64,000 nucleotides of DNA from positions 89,026,703 to 89,090,702 of the forward strand of contig JAMXBB010000007.1 of NCBI GenBank assembly GCA_024138015.1, written 5' to 3'. Below, one piece after another: positions 34,300 through 45,429 of this stretch. Origin of the DNA: Lumnitzera littorea. Lineage: Eukaryota; Streptophyta; Magnoliopsida; Myrtales; Combretaceae. The notes below the pieces were generated by a model. The model was given only the letters and a program-made list of their open reading frames with translations, had not been told where the DNA came from and searched no databases. Positions within the stretch are counted from its first letter, which is position 1, and every line of letters begins with the position of its first letter. The translations under genes and the position numbers were made by a program.

Positions 34300-37200
34300 T
34301 AGTCATTGATCAGCAAATAAATAGAAAATGATAACAAAAAAAAGAAGAGAGGAAATCATTTCTCTAAAGCTTAGGTGATAGGGACGTCTTGCACATTGGG
34401 GCCTTGAGTTGAATCAAGTTAAAGGTTGGTTGAATGATCAGAAGTAAGTATTTCTAGGATCTCAAGAGCTTCATTTTGTTCTTGTATATTGGTGGAATCA
34501 ACTATAAGGGAGCTTACATCTTCACCTAGTTGTTACCTCTCCCATATTGACCTCTTTAGTTAAGGCCTCATTATCTTGCGCTTGTTTAGCAAAGTTTAGG
34601 CAACTGAGGTTGTACTTAGGATGATGAATTAAAACTTCCCCTTAAGTTAAATTGATTCCATCCAACATCTTGTAGTACATTAAGCCCTTGTATTCTCTAC
34701 ACTCCTAGAAGTCCTTATAAGCTTTGTCATAAGCTTTCTAATACATAGTGCCTCCCCCATAGTGGCTTCTTTAGTTGGGGCTTCATTATCTTGCGCTTGT
34801 TTGGAAAATTTAGGCAATCGAGGTTATACTCAAGATGATCAGTTAAAACTTCCCTTCGAGCTAAATTGATTCCATCTAACACCTTTTGGTGCATTAAGCC
34901 CTTGTGTTCTTTACTCTCTTAAGTGTTCTTATAAGCTTTGTCATAAGCCCCCTGATACATAGTGCTCTACTCCTTTTCAACTTTAGTCATCTTGATCTTT
35001 AGCACTTCATAGGAACTTCACAGGTGACTGACCTATTCATTATGTTTATTCATGAGGGATTCGACCTCACTTTATGTTCCTCAGAGGTTGGTCACAAGTT
35101 TAGAGTTTTTCTATTGCTCTTCTACCAAAGCTACTTCCTTATCTTCCCAAGTTTTGGCTTCTTTCTTGGCTTCCCCCTTCTAAACCTTGAGCTCCTCTTC
35201 AACTTTTGCCTTCTCCTCTCCCAACTTGGTTTTTTCAATTCCCTACTTCTATTGGAGATTCTTCTTTTTGGCCTTTACATTAGCCACTTAGTTCTTTACC
35301 TCCTCGACAATTTGGGAAAAAGGAAATTATGAGCTCAAATGAATAAAAGAATGCTAAGAACAAATAAGTACAAAGAACTTACAGCATTCTTCTCCTCGAT
35401 AAGAGTCTCTATGATCATTAATAGTTCCTAGGAGTTCTAAAGGTTCAATAAAGGGACAGGAATAAATGATAAATTTAGAAAATCTAAAACTACAAGAATT
35501 AAGAAGGCTTACATCATAGCAACTGGAGGCAGTTAAACATAGTAGACTATTAGACCTAGAATTCTAATAGAACTTGATCATATTGGTTAGAGGCTGAACA
35601 TCATTAATTAAACGAATTCCCCTAATCAGCTCTAATGCTACTTGACCATTCTGTACGGTAAAGTTAGTAGTATTAATGCTCCGAATTGGAAAATATTATA
35701 GCACCTCGGTATTCGATTGCTATGGTGGAGTGATTGAACATGGAATTCTAAAGCGCCTCTCCTCACCCTCCTTTAGGTCTATGGAGTTAGCCTTAGATTT
35801 GGACTTATTTATCCTTGGAGTTTTTCCCTTCTTGAGATCTCTTTCCAAAGGAGGATAATCATGCATGTGGGGTTGCTTCCTTGGTTTAGTAACCTCGGCA
35901 ACTTTTCTCTTTGTTGTGACCTTGGACTGTTGTGAGTCCTTAGCCCCCTTAGCTTGCTAGCCATCCTTCTCCTTAGTTATTTGAGAGTTGGTGGATTTTG
36001 CTACCGATTTCACTACAGCTTTTGGTAGAACCTTTGTTTAGGGCTTGGATGGTAGCTTAGTTGGCACTTGTTTGGTAGAGGCATCTTTAGGATCTTCTCT
36101 TCCTTTTGATCTGCCGGCTTTCAACTCGACAAATAAGTCCTTTGAACTGTAATCTTTAAGCGATATGTATGCAACAAGATACTTAAAGACTCATATTGGA
36201 AAAATAAGAAAATGGAAATTAAAGAACTTATGAAAGCTGTACTAAGTACCAGTATGGAAGACCACTCTATTCTTAAAGTAGACATGAAGGTCCCTCCTTT
36301 TACAAGCCCCATTCAACATGACAAGATCGCAATAGCCTACACCTTGTTTGGCTACAGTACCTTCACCTGAGTCCTTAGTATTTCCATTAAAGGTACCATT
36401 AGCACCTTCATCAACTTGAGCTTTGTCCAAAGGGAAGATTAGAGAGTTATTACAATATTTAGAAATTATGATGTCTATGTCCTAAAGGAACCATATATTG
36501 TTATAAGCTTCCATGATGATGTCATGGGCCTTTTGATCATTAGCACTTGATGTCAAACAATCTGATTGGCTGACTCTAAATGGTTGGAAAGTCTAATTGG
36601 GTAGCTAACTTGATTACAACCCATTTTTACTTCCATTTGTGAATTAAGAACTTTAACCTTACTAAAAGTTTCCTATAAGATCAGGCACATATGTAGAACC
36701 AACCCTCTTTCTTTGTCAATGTGAAAAAAGATCTAAATATGGTCACTGTAGCCCTAACCTCTAAATCCTCACATATGCACTCAAATGCCTCTATTAGTTT
36801 GTAGGAATTCAAAGTAAGCATAGAAGGGCATAAGCGATGATATGTAAAAAAAGAACTTTGGAATATAGTAAAAGGTAACTTCAAACCAACCTCAAAATAT
36901 TTTTCAAAGAGGGAAAACTCTTGATATCTGTGTGCGATGATTCGTTCATGAGATTAAGGCCCCTCAATTGACTAATCTTGGGTGGCACCATGGAAACTAA
37001 GCCTCATGGTATTGAATTCTTACTCACTCACCATACTTGCAATGCCATTTAGGCTCATATCATATTCAATCTTGACATATAAAGGTAAAGCTAGAGAATT
37101 ACCTTCATTATCCATAGGGTACTCATCATATGGAAGCTTCCTAATTTTCCTTGGCGTGAGAGCGCAGATCTTTGTCAACCTAGTATACCCTATTAAGTCC

Positions 37201-37310
37201 CATGGGCAATCGACAACATCTGAATCTACCATGCTAGGGGGTTCTTCTTTAGGAAGAGAATTGTCTACTCGATGCGTAGTGAATAGTTCCTGGCTCCATT
37301 GCTAAGCACG
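34300..37310 (-). pseudogene. Antisense accessory ORF of element A ('gypsy-type transposon' domain)
   Basis: It runs opposite to pol, between integrase and the 3' LTR. On the minus strand: WDLIGYTRLTKICALTPRKI (37232-37020), then LKLPFTIFQSSFFTYHRLCP, then LIEAFECICEDLEVRATVTIFRSFF (36884-36681), a match in wording to the plant 'putative gypsy type transposon' domain (Transposase_28). A Lys/Glu-rich coiled-coil-like part follows (about 35330-34980) and then AYDKAYKN...GINLARREVLTDHLEYNLDCL. Stops break it into pieces. Antisense ORFs in this place are known from some Tat elements such as Grande. Its function is not known. Confidence 0.68.
34536..34970 (-). repeat. About 215-bp tandem duplication within the antisense ORF
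   Basis: Two collinear copies (about 34536-34750 and 34751-34970). Shared anchors are TCTTTAGT at 34553 and 34768, then TCATTATCTTGCGCTTGTTT and CTTATAAGCTTTGTCATAAGC. It duplicates the conserved C-terminal segment of the accessory ORF. Confidence 0.75.
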
Positions 37311-37894
37311 AGTTAAGTAGTCAGATTTAGTTGAACACATGGTGTATCTAAGCAAGTGTAATAAACTAGAATCGAGAATTGAGAAATGCGTGGTATGAAA
37401 ATTGAATAGAAAAATCAAGAAAGAAAACTGTGTGAAGTGTATGGAGATTTACAGTAGAAAAGAGAGGAAAGGAGAAGAAGGACATGATAATTAGGGGTTA
37501 AAAAATGATAATCATTATGGGTATTGAGATTCATATAAGTTACATTTAATAGTTGAGGTTGTTTATTAGATCAGATGTGCACTATTTGAATCGTACAGTT
37601 CTAATTGAATAACGTTTCCTAAAATGCATACATGACTTTAACATGGCTATACAAATCCTGATGGTGGACTGTGAAATGTCATGTTTAACAAGTGTAAGCT
37701 TCTTCAGCATGATAAGTAAAAATAATAAGTTGATATTCTGAGGACATCCCACAATTAATACAGTTTAGGTTAGAATTGAGACCTACAATTCAGATCTAAT
37801 TGCTATTTTAATCCCACGAAATTGCTCTTGCAAATAGAGGGAAAGTGATTGAAACTCCTAAATAGCAAATGTCATTACTCCTCTTAATGTATCT

Positions 37895-37917
37895 ATTAAG
37901 AGGAGTCGGGAGGCAAA
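37895..37917 (+). other. Polypurine tract of element A
   Basis: AAGAGGAGTCGGGAGGCAAA directly precedes the 3' LTR and shows that the right-hand copy is the 3' LTR. Confidence 0.72.
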
Positions 37918-38543
37918 TGTTGATATAGATTTTTCCCAAGGACATAAATTGACATTATTGGGACTATGTCCAATCTATTCTCTTCCCTTCACCCTTCTCA
38001 ACCTCTTTCCATCTTATCAAGTGTGCAGGATAGCTTGAAAAAGGCTAATTACCTAAATACCTTTAAGCAGAATAGCTTGACCATAACAGATCGGAATGAT
38101 CTCCCTTCGCTCAGAATATTGCCTCTAGGTTGGACTTTAACCCAATTAGCTCCAAAGAGTTCAAATTATGACACCAAGCAAGAACAGTTAGCTCTACTGT
38201 CTAGATAACCATCTACCATGACATCAGTCACGTCCTCAAAAATTAGGAGGTGGTCATAAATCCAAATTAAGTGCATGTGCTTGGTTTTGGGGGCAACGAT
38301 TATAGAATTCAAATTGACCCATGGCTATAAAAGGAGATTGAATTGCAAGGAACAGACTCTCTTAGACACTTTAGTACTCTTATTCTTATCTTTTCCCATT
38401 TTACAAACTCTTTAACTTAAGCATCGAAGTGGTAGTGTCGAAATCGCCCTAGCACCCACCTTAACTTTGTCTTTTTCTATTTTAGAGAGTGCTTGGGAGC
38501 ACCATGTCTATGATATTCTTCATTCCAAATTCTAATATCAATA
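37918..38543 (+). repeat. 3' LTR of element A
   Basis: It begins TGTTGATATAG after the polypurine tract. It is collinear with 4739-5375, including the GGCTATAAAAGGAG TATA-like box (about 38323). Its end reads ATCAATA where the 5' copy has ATCAACA, so the canonical CA terminus has mutated to TA. CTAAT follows. Confidence 0.85.
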
Positions 38544-38548
38544 CTAAT
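38544..38548. repeat. Target-site duplication CTAAT, right copy of element A
   Basis: An exact match to 4734-4738. Confidence 0.75.
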
Positions 38549-39512
38549 AGTATCATCATTATTTTTAATAAGTTTTTCAATTCCACACTAAACGTCTTAG
38601 TCATCACAATCTCTATAAATCTTACTGTACAGTGTAGGCCGAGGTAAATAAAATGATATGGCGGGTATCCAATAGTAGGAACCGTCGGCATAATGGCCAT
38701 AGGAAGTGGAAAGATGTCGTACCAGGTGTCTTTTGGAGGTATGAGACTTTAACGATATGGTATGGATGGATTGCATCCATAATGTCAAGTTGACGATGGG
38801 GAAAATTTGCGTGAGATTACTTCCTGTCTTGGATTCTGGTTTTGGACATGGAGTTTATATATCCTATCAATCCCTAATGCCTGCTGTAGTAAGATTGGAT
38901 CCCATGACCAGTAGTGTGTTCCAGAATCATGTGTATTCCCATAATGCTTGCTTAATATTAGAATTAACTCTGTTTGCTGCATTATATTTAAACATGTACA
39001 CGAATGGCATTGTATGTACTTGATGACTATTTCTATGTTAAGTTCATTGTGACTCACTCTTTTCTACCATTTACGGTGCTGTTATTTTTGCTAATGACTC
39101 ACGATCAGGGCTTGGTTATGAGTTCTACTTTTGAGGCTGGGATGATACCAGTTAGAGAGATTTAGCATTGGTTGCTTTCACCACTTGTAAAATTGAGGCT
39201 TGAGGCTTCCTCCGTTGTAGAAGGACTTTATAAAACTTTTAGAAACTTTGGACACTCTCGAGTTTCATGAAATTTATTGTCTCTATGACATTTTCAACGA
39301 AGGTTTTCCAATACCTTTATTGATCTTCAAAATCATGTTTCAAAATAGTAACCTATAACCCATTCAACCTAAAAGCGATTTCGAAAATTGATAAAAGAAT
39401 TCAAAAGTATAAATTTAGTTTAGAAACTCGTATAAAGAGTAGAAAGTCTAAGCGTATACTATTTATATAAGATTCGGGCGAACTGTTATTGTTTTTCGGT
39501 TTCGTGGTGTGA
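38549..39512 (+). repeat. Del/Tekay-like LTR fragment
   Basis: No coding signal. The string GACTCACGATCAGGGCTTGG...GGCTGGGATGATACC and the end TTCGTGGTGTGACA are in the style of Del/Tekay LTR 3' parts. Compare GTGGTGTCTTAGG...GATGTTACA at 28840-28869. The 5' end was not found. Confidence 0.4.
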
Positions 39513-40290
39513 CAATGATTGCTCACCATTTCCTAGCATACAAGTGCTGCTGTCGGCATTTCGATCCAACCATTGGGACTTAAGTTCAGTATAATCAATA
39601 CTCTATCTACCCAAAGTCTCTTGCAATTGCTATAGCATCTCATTAATAGATTTGAGACTACCCTCCAAGTGAGCCTTCATAGAGCCGTCAATACTCCTGA
39701 ACTTACATGTTTCCATCGCCTCCACCGGCGGAGGGGTCTGATACCGTTGTAAATGTGTGTGAGCAATTTGTGTTAAGTAATGAGAGTGGAAATTGATATC
39801 AGTGACTGTGGTATGAATAAGCAATTTTAATTTGGAATTAATGAAACGGAAATGTAATTGTAATGGAAGTAGAAATGTAATGAATCATGAATATTGTATT
39901 GGAAGCCTTGAACCAAGAACTATAACTACGAGGATATAGAAGACAGAAGTTGAAAGTAGCTGCTGGATTTCTTTGTATATAGAGAAAGATATTGCCCAAT
40001 GGAGCAATCTCTGGAGACAATATTTTTGGGTTCTTTTTCATTCATAAATTTTTTATAGAAGTTCTACAGGAAATACATATAACGGCCTTCTCTAGGCCCA
40101 ACTGAAAAAAAAAAAAAAGGGTTTAGAACCTTCTAAAATCTTCCAATAAATTCTATGTATATATATTTTTGCTATTTTCTATTTTTTTCTAATAATATTT
40201 CTAAATTCTAAAAAGCTAATTACAATAGTAGGAAGCCAAACTTAACGTCACAATTGGGCCCATTCGCGATGGCCCAAATGGAAATCTCCC
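39513..40290 (-). mobile_element. 5' end fragment of a minus-strand retroelement (LTR, primer-binding site, gag start)
   Basis: On the minus strand the sequence reads TTTACAACGGTATCAGACCC at about 39757-39738. This is a primer-binding site of initiator tRNA-Met type next to a putative LTR (about 39755-40290). Then comes an ORF start at 39716 (METCKFRSIDGSMKAHLEGS, LKSINEML), with weak continuation toward 39520. It ends abruptly at the LTR fragment on its left. The family is uncertain. Confidence 0.5.
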
Positions 40291-42600
40291 AATTTAATTT
40301 TCCTATTGCAGCCAATTGCCATCTCTAATATTCAAATGTTATACAAAATCGAAATATTTTAAGGTTACAATGAAATGAATAATAGAAAAAAACTCACAGG
40401 CTCATAATACTGTAGAATTTATAGGGACGACAATTTTAATAGAATAAAAGGTGGATTCTAACTATACACCTGAGAAACCAGTTCTCACAGGACTAAGGTA
40501 TAACATAGGGTGATATACATTTCATCATGTCAGGGAAAAACTATTGATGATTATAAATGTTAGATAATAATAAAGAAAGAAAATTTGGATTTCTTTTTTT
40601 AAACAAAATTAACTGTTATCCGCTAATCATGTTATTTGACCAGTCAGAGCACCATGTCCGTGCGCATGTGGCGGTGCTGCTGCCTTTCACATTGCTCCAA
40701 GAATTCCCATATAAGACATGAAATGGGACTGGTCGACATCCCACATCATCCACATGCACGCACGAATGATGAATGCTGTAATTTTGTAGCATTTAAAAAA
40801 AAAGAAGAAGTTAATTACAATGTGTTGATGGTTCGCGAAATTTTGTGCGCTCTTCAAACATTGCATTTTTTTAGTTTTCTTCACAAGTGTTATAGTTAAT
40901 ATTTGGTGCTAATTAATTACGTAACTGGAAAATGAAATTTATGCATATAAATGTTAAGAATAATACATTTAAGCGTCCCCACGAGTACTTTCAAAATATA
41001 CAATATAAGTGACTAGTAACCCTTCAATCCTGGGATATATTTTTACTGTCTCTCCTTGAATTGCAATTATACGCACTCTCTCTTGTTTTGATTTGAATTA
41101 ATGGAAGATATATTGGAATTTGTCATGGATGAATGCAACAGGGGCTAAACTTTAAAAACCTAGAGTATCATCCAATTATTCAGATTATACAAAATTAAGT
41201 AGGTTTTATGGTGATTATTAGATCCATAATGTACGGTAATGTACACGGGATGAGCTTATACTAGCCCAGAGATCGCTGCATCGTTTGGTTTATACATTTT
41301 TTGTATATGTAAGGAACCTTATCTACAACCAATCATTTAATGCTAGTAAATATATGATTGAAATTAATTTTACTTCATTTGTTTGAACATTGTGAAGACA
41401 TCCCTGAAGTCCAATTAATGAGTGGCCTAAATGATATGGATTTTGGTTATAAACACTTACATATATTGTTTGGTTCACAACTTTTTATAATAATAAATAT
41501 GACAAAGCCTATCATATTGGGTATCTTATTAAAGTACTGAACAAGTTTCTAAATTTTGTTATCTCTATTTAGTTTTACAAAAATCTTGAGGAATAACAAT
41601 ATGAATTCTTTTAATAAAAATGTCGATCCAACTCTTTTGTTTAATCACTACCTCTCCATTTTCATTATCACCACTTTTACTGCTCCTACATTATCACCAT
41701 CTCAAACTTACTTTCACCATTACTATTACCACTACCACTCTTTTTACCTCAACCATCACTACCACCACCACCACTGTTAATACATCACCATCCTCATTAC
41801 CATTATTATTACTAGAATCATATCACTGCTGCTATCACCACTCACGCTACTACCACTATACTACCTTTTTCGTTAACATTGTTACCTCAAAAGCGCCATG
41901 AACCACCACTACCACTATTACAATTGCACCATATCATCACAGATATTTGCCACAGTCCCATAACCATACGACTGCCATCACCTGTTGCAACCGTTATAGT
42001 TGTTACATTACCAATATCTCTACTGCACTACAGTTTCGTTGCCGCTATAAACTTCAAATACCCACCATCCTGTTGTCGCCTTTACTATTATCAATGTTCC
42101 AATTTTTATAAAACGCTGCCATAATACTGTATATTGATTTACAAAATTCTATATGATACAACTAGAACCTGAAAGTTTTACGAAATATAACTTCTAAATG
42201 GATTTCATACAGAATCCGATATTTTGCAACATGTGTATAGGTATACCTATAATGCGCTGTTCATAATGCATGAGACAGGATTAGAAGAAATCGGGATGTG
42301 CGATGGTGATGTGTAACCATCAATTAGTTCACTTAAATTATTAGAGTATCTGAAACAATATAACAAACAGAAAAACCATGTTGTACAAACATCAAATTGG
42401 AATTGGGAAAAATCACGTGACGCCATTAAGACAAACACCCGACCAAGTGATTTATTTACTTGAAACGAGAGAGACAAAGAGGGATGGAGAGAGAAAGTTC
42501 ATTTTGAATGATCAGTCAAAGTATCATCAATTAGAATTGGAAACATTTTTTTTTTTTAAATAGAAAAGCTTGATATTATTACTATTATAATTATTATTTC
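40291..42600. other. AT-rich intergenic DNA downstream of the PLATZ gene
   Basis: No gene recognised. The ORFs at 41556-42124 come from a triplet-like CAC/CAT-rich stretch (separate entry). A short GC-richer patch lies at 40640-40770 without a coding signature. Confidence 0.5.
41630..42080 (+). repeat. Cryptic CAY-triplet-rich low-complexity region
   Basis: Dominated by imperfect CAC, CAT, TAC and ACT triplets on the plus strand, with a short pure ACC run near 41760. All three plus frames stay open in pieces for this reason. Ser/Thr/His/Tyr-rich translations have no domain. A weaker stretch of the same kind lies at 46330-46460. Confidence 0.6.
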
Positions 42601-42602
42601 TT

Positions 42603-44021
42603 CTAACACAAAGGAGATCTATGAGGAATGCCTTTTCTTCTACTCATGCTCATAGTAATGTCCTCATCAGGCACCTTATTATTATAATTCGCGTAGGCAA
42701 GTGATAGTCCACTCCTCTTCTTCCGAAAAATTTCCATGCATGCCATGCTCATGTTCTCCGACCCCGACGATCCTGACGAGTCGCTCATCGGATCGTCACA
42801 GTCGACGATGGTGGAATGCTGCGTCTCGTTTGTCATCTCATCATCCCCCACCTCTTGGGGAAATAAAAAGTCTGGACTCAGTTGTAAAACTTTGCATTTC
42901 TTCAAGTATGGAGATAGGTCCTTCTTATATTTAAGCACATAGTCCACCTAAACAATAGTACAATAACATGATCATGAGTAAAAAATAAAATTATAACTAT
43001 ATCTAGCATTTAATCTATTAGAAAGGCATAAAGAGTTATTCCTTAAAAAAGTCTTGATTGGAGTCGAATTAAGTGATTTGTTTTTTGTATGCAAATAAAT
43101 TCATCATAACTCAGGTATCCAAGCTATATCTAGCTTTTTATGTATGATTTTATTGTCTTTGGTGACTACTAAATGAGTATTGCTTTAAGTGGGAAAAGCA
43201 AATTGTAGCATAATTGACTTTATTTTATGTAAGAATAAGATAAATTATTTTTCCTTATACTTAATTTTTTGGAAAATTGCACCTCAGTATAACAATTGTG
43301 TAAATATAAGTTATGATTTCTTTCCCCCATTACAAAAAAAAAAAAAAAAAAAAAAAGAGAGAGATTAACCTAGATAAAGAAATAAACACACCTTGCATCC
43401 AAGAGAGCAGTGTACATAGGGCTCTTGGAGGCATCTGTCACAGGATGTGCAGTAGTTACCAGCCCCTTTGAATTGCCTGTTTTGAGGTCTCTTCTTGATG
43501 AAAATTACCTTAGCACTGTTTATAGTATATGCCTTAAAGAACAAAATATCAGAAAACTTAGATGTATTACTCAAAGAATAAAAATACATCAAAATTTAGC
43601 ATATATTATGTTTGTCAAATAATTTACATGGCCTAAATATGTGCTAACCTGAACATTGGAGCAATCAATGAGTTTCTGGAGATCTTCTAGCCGGACGACG
43701 TCGTGGTAAACGTAGCGGCGGATTTGGAGAAGGCGATGGAGGCGATGAGTAGGGAGGCAGTGAGGACAAATACTGAGACAACAATCCAAGCAACATATGT
43801 TTTTCTCATTCTTCTTTGCATTTTCATGTGAAGAACAACCCACAAAGAATTTCTCAGTGTATAGTGCATCCAACCATGCTGGCTTTTGATTAACAACCTA
43901 AAATTCAAATCGTATTTATTAGACATCAATTCTCATAACAAAGAAACAAAACTCATAATCTTGGAAATCAATACGAGATTAATTAGAGAACATAATTATT
44001 ATCAAGTGCAAAACATACCAT
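42603..44021 (-). CDS. PLATZ: PLATZ zinc-finger transcription factor, four coding exons
   Basis: A plant AT-rich sequence and zinc-binding (PLATZ) family DNA-binding protein, expected in the nucleus, where family members repress or tune transcription at A/T-rich sites. Coding exons on the minus strand: 44021-44019 (ATG only), 43897-43649, 43532-43392, 42947-42603. Total 738 nt, 245 residues, all introns phase 0 with GT-AG ends (121, 116 and 444 bp). Residues 8-20 form the PAWLDALYTEKFF lead-in. The first zinc motif has C22, H25, C36/C37, C40, C45, C48, H52 and H55. The second (about residues 112-130) is NYCTSCDRCLQEPYVHC. An acidic/Ser linker (DDPMSDSSGSSGS) follows, then the family C-terminus SRRKGIPHRSPLC. 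Length and all key residues fit an intact gene. It is the only one here. The start is set by the splice pattern: exon 2 begins VVNQKP with no internal Met before the conserved region, and ATG-GTATG lies just upstream. Confidence 0.93.
42948..43391 (-). other. Intron 3 of the PLATZ gene, with poly-A/T run
   Basis: GT at 43391-43390 and AG at 42949-42948, 444 bp. It contains a 22-base A run followed by GAGAGAGA on the plus strand (about 43334-43364), close to the 5' splice site. Confidence 0.85.
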
Positions 44022-44099
44022 GATGAGAATGGTAATATAAGATGCACAATTCAAAGGGTATATATTGGTAGGATGATGAATTGAGAGAAATGATGGTAT

Positions 44100-44500
44100 T
44101 GTGTTATGTGTTAAGATACAAAAGAGGGGAGAAAGAAGAGAGTATAGTGGGGCATGGGATAAGAGAGTATTTATGGAGGTTCACAAGAGAAGGAAGGGTA
44201 TATAATTATTCCTTGGAGAGAGACACAACAATTTGTCCACTGGGGGGAAGTGTGTCTGTAGACTAATAAACTAATGAAAGTAAGATATGACGGAGAACGT
44301 GGGCGCTGTTTCCGGGTCTTCCAATCAATCTCTCTCTCTCTCTAAAATCACCTTCAAACTATTGGCCATCACCTGGGCTTAAGAGCTCACTAGCTAGTAC
44401 TGAAGAATTAAAGATGAACTAAACCTCCATCGAGGGGAAAATACTTTCTTCACCGGGTCTGTACCTTAGGAACCCACCCTAAATTGTTCAACACGTGATA
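44100..44500 (-). promoter_or_regulatory. Presumed promoter and 5' leader of the PLATZ gene
   Basis: Upstream of the ATG the minus strand has two TATA-like sites, CCATAAATAC (44177-44168) and TTATATACC (about 44206-44198), and a CT-rich leader. Farther up are a GA repeat of about seven units (44343-44329; a GAGA-type element is often near plant promoters) and a G-box CACGTG (44492-44497). The exact start of transcription cannot be read from sequence. The plus-strand ORF 44081-44266 is spurious. Confidence 0.45.
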
Positions 44501-45420
44501 TATTATTGGCACACTTAGCAAAATATAGACGTTTTTCTTTTAAATCTCTCCATTTATATCAATTTATAAGTCAATGTTTGAAATTATTTAAATTTTTGAA
44601 CTATCTTATAATATTATTATGATATTATTTTCTTTTTTATAATTTTACTGTATATGGTAATAACTAAATTGAATAACTGATAGAAATTAAAATAACGTAA
44701 ATAAAGAGAATTTAGATCTGACGTGTCAAATATAACATGTGTTGAAAGACATGCTCTTTGAAAGAATTTTCCTTTTGATAGGATTGTTTTTAATGTCATC
44801 ATCATTAATATATATTGTGTTATGTAAATTTACTTTCAATTCCCATCGAGGGTTTCGTGGAACAAGTTGCATATATGTTGAAATCTTTGATTTTAGAAAC
44901 AACAAATTATAAGTCTGTTCTCCTACATGGCAATGCAAGATTTGGGAAAATTATAGTTTCGTTCTTAAATTTTTTAGAAATATGATCTTTCATATAATTA
45001 ATAAATGTTTGATCATAGATTCCTTTTCTTCCTCTATTCCTTTGTGCTTTCAGAATAATGATCACGTACCATGACTGTTGTTGTTCAATAACATGAAAAC
45101 TAATATCTTAATAATTATGAATCAAGTTGGAGTTCTCTTCTCATAGTAGTTGTAGTAGGTAGCAGTAGTAGTAATAAAATAAAAAAATGATCAATCAACT
45201 GAGCAAAATCAATTAATCAATGGTTATCATATTCGACATGACTTGCTACATTTAAACATATGGTAATGGAACAGGCCTTAAATCATAATTATGGCTTAAA
45301 AGTTAATCATGCACTAAGACTATAAGCTTAAAACTCATTGTACATGTGTTTTTGTCAAGAATCGGTGCCCTTTCGGATGTAAAAGAACATAGAATATGTC
45401 GCGTTTAGTTTATATTGAAA
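44501..45420. other. AT-rich intergenic DNA
   Basis: No domain on either strand; short ORFs at 44617-44938 minus look like chance. A TAG-triplet run lies near 45150-45175. Confidence 0.5.
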
Positions 45421-45429
45421 TATGACTGC

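Larger units (their letters stand above)
4734..38548 (+). mobile_element. Element A: Tat-lineage Ty3/gypsy retrotransposon, split by nested insertions
   Basis: This outermost insertion is bounded by LTRs of about 630 bp and a CTAAT duplication. Its own sequence is 4739-7666 plus 30514-38543, about 11 kb. The parts in order are 5' LTR, gag, protease, a gap where about 0.5 kb of early RT sequence is missing, the rest of RT, RNase H, an additional archaeal-type RNase H, integrase, a degenerate tandem array, an antisense ORF, a polypurine tract and the 3' LTR. The extra RNase H and antisense 3' ORF are hallmarks of the Tat group. Many stops show it is long dead. About 22.8 kb of other elements sit between 7666 and 30514. 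Confidence 0.85.

Noticed and set aside
35024..35332. Plus-strand Leu/Phe-rich ORF that looks like a membrane protein
   Set aside because: It is the antisense of a Lys/Glu-rich coiled-coil-like part of the minus-strand accessory ORF.
41556..42124. Three overlapping plus-strand ORFs near the PLATZ gene
   Set aside because: They come from a CAY-triplet-rich tract; His/Thr/Tyr-rich products without a domain.
42701..42942. Plus-strand ORFs opposite PLATZ exon 4
   Set aside because: Shadows of a strongly supported minus-strand exon with the conserved PLATZ C-terminus.
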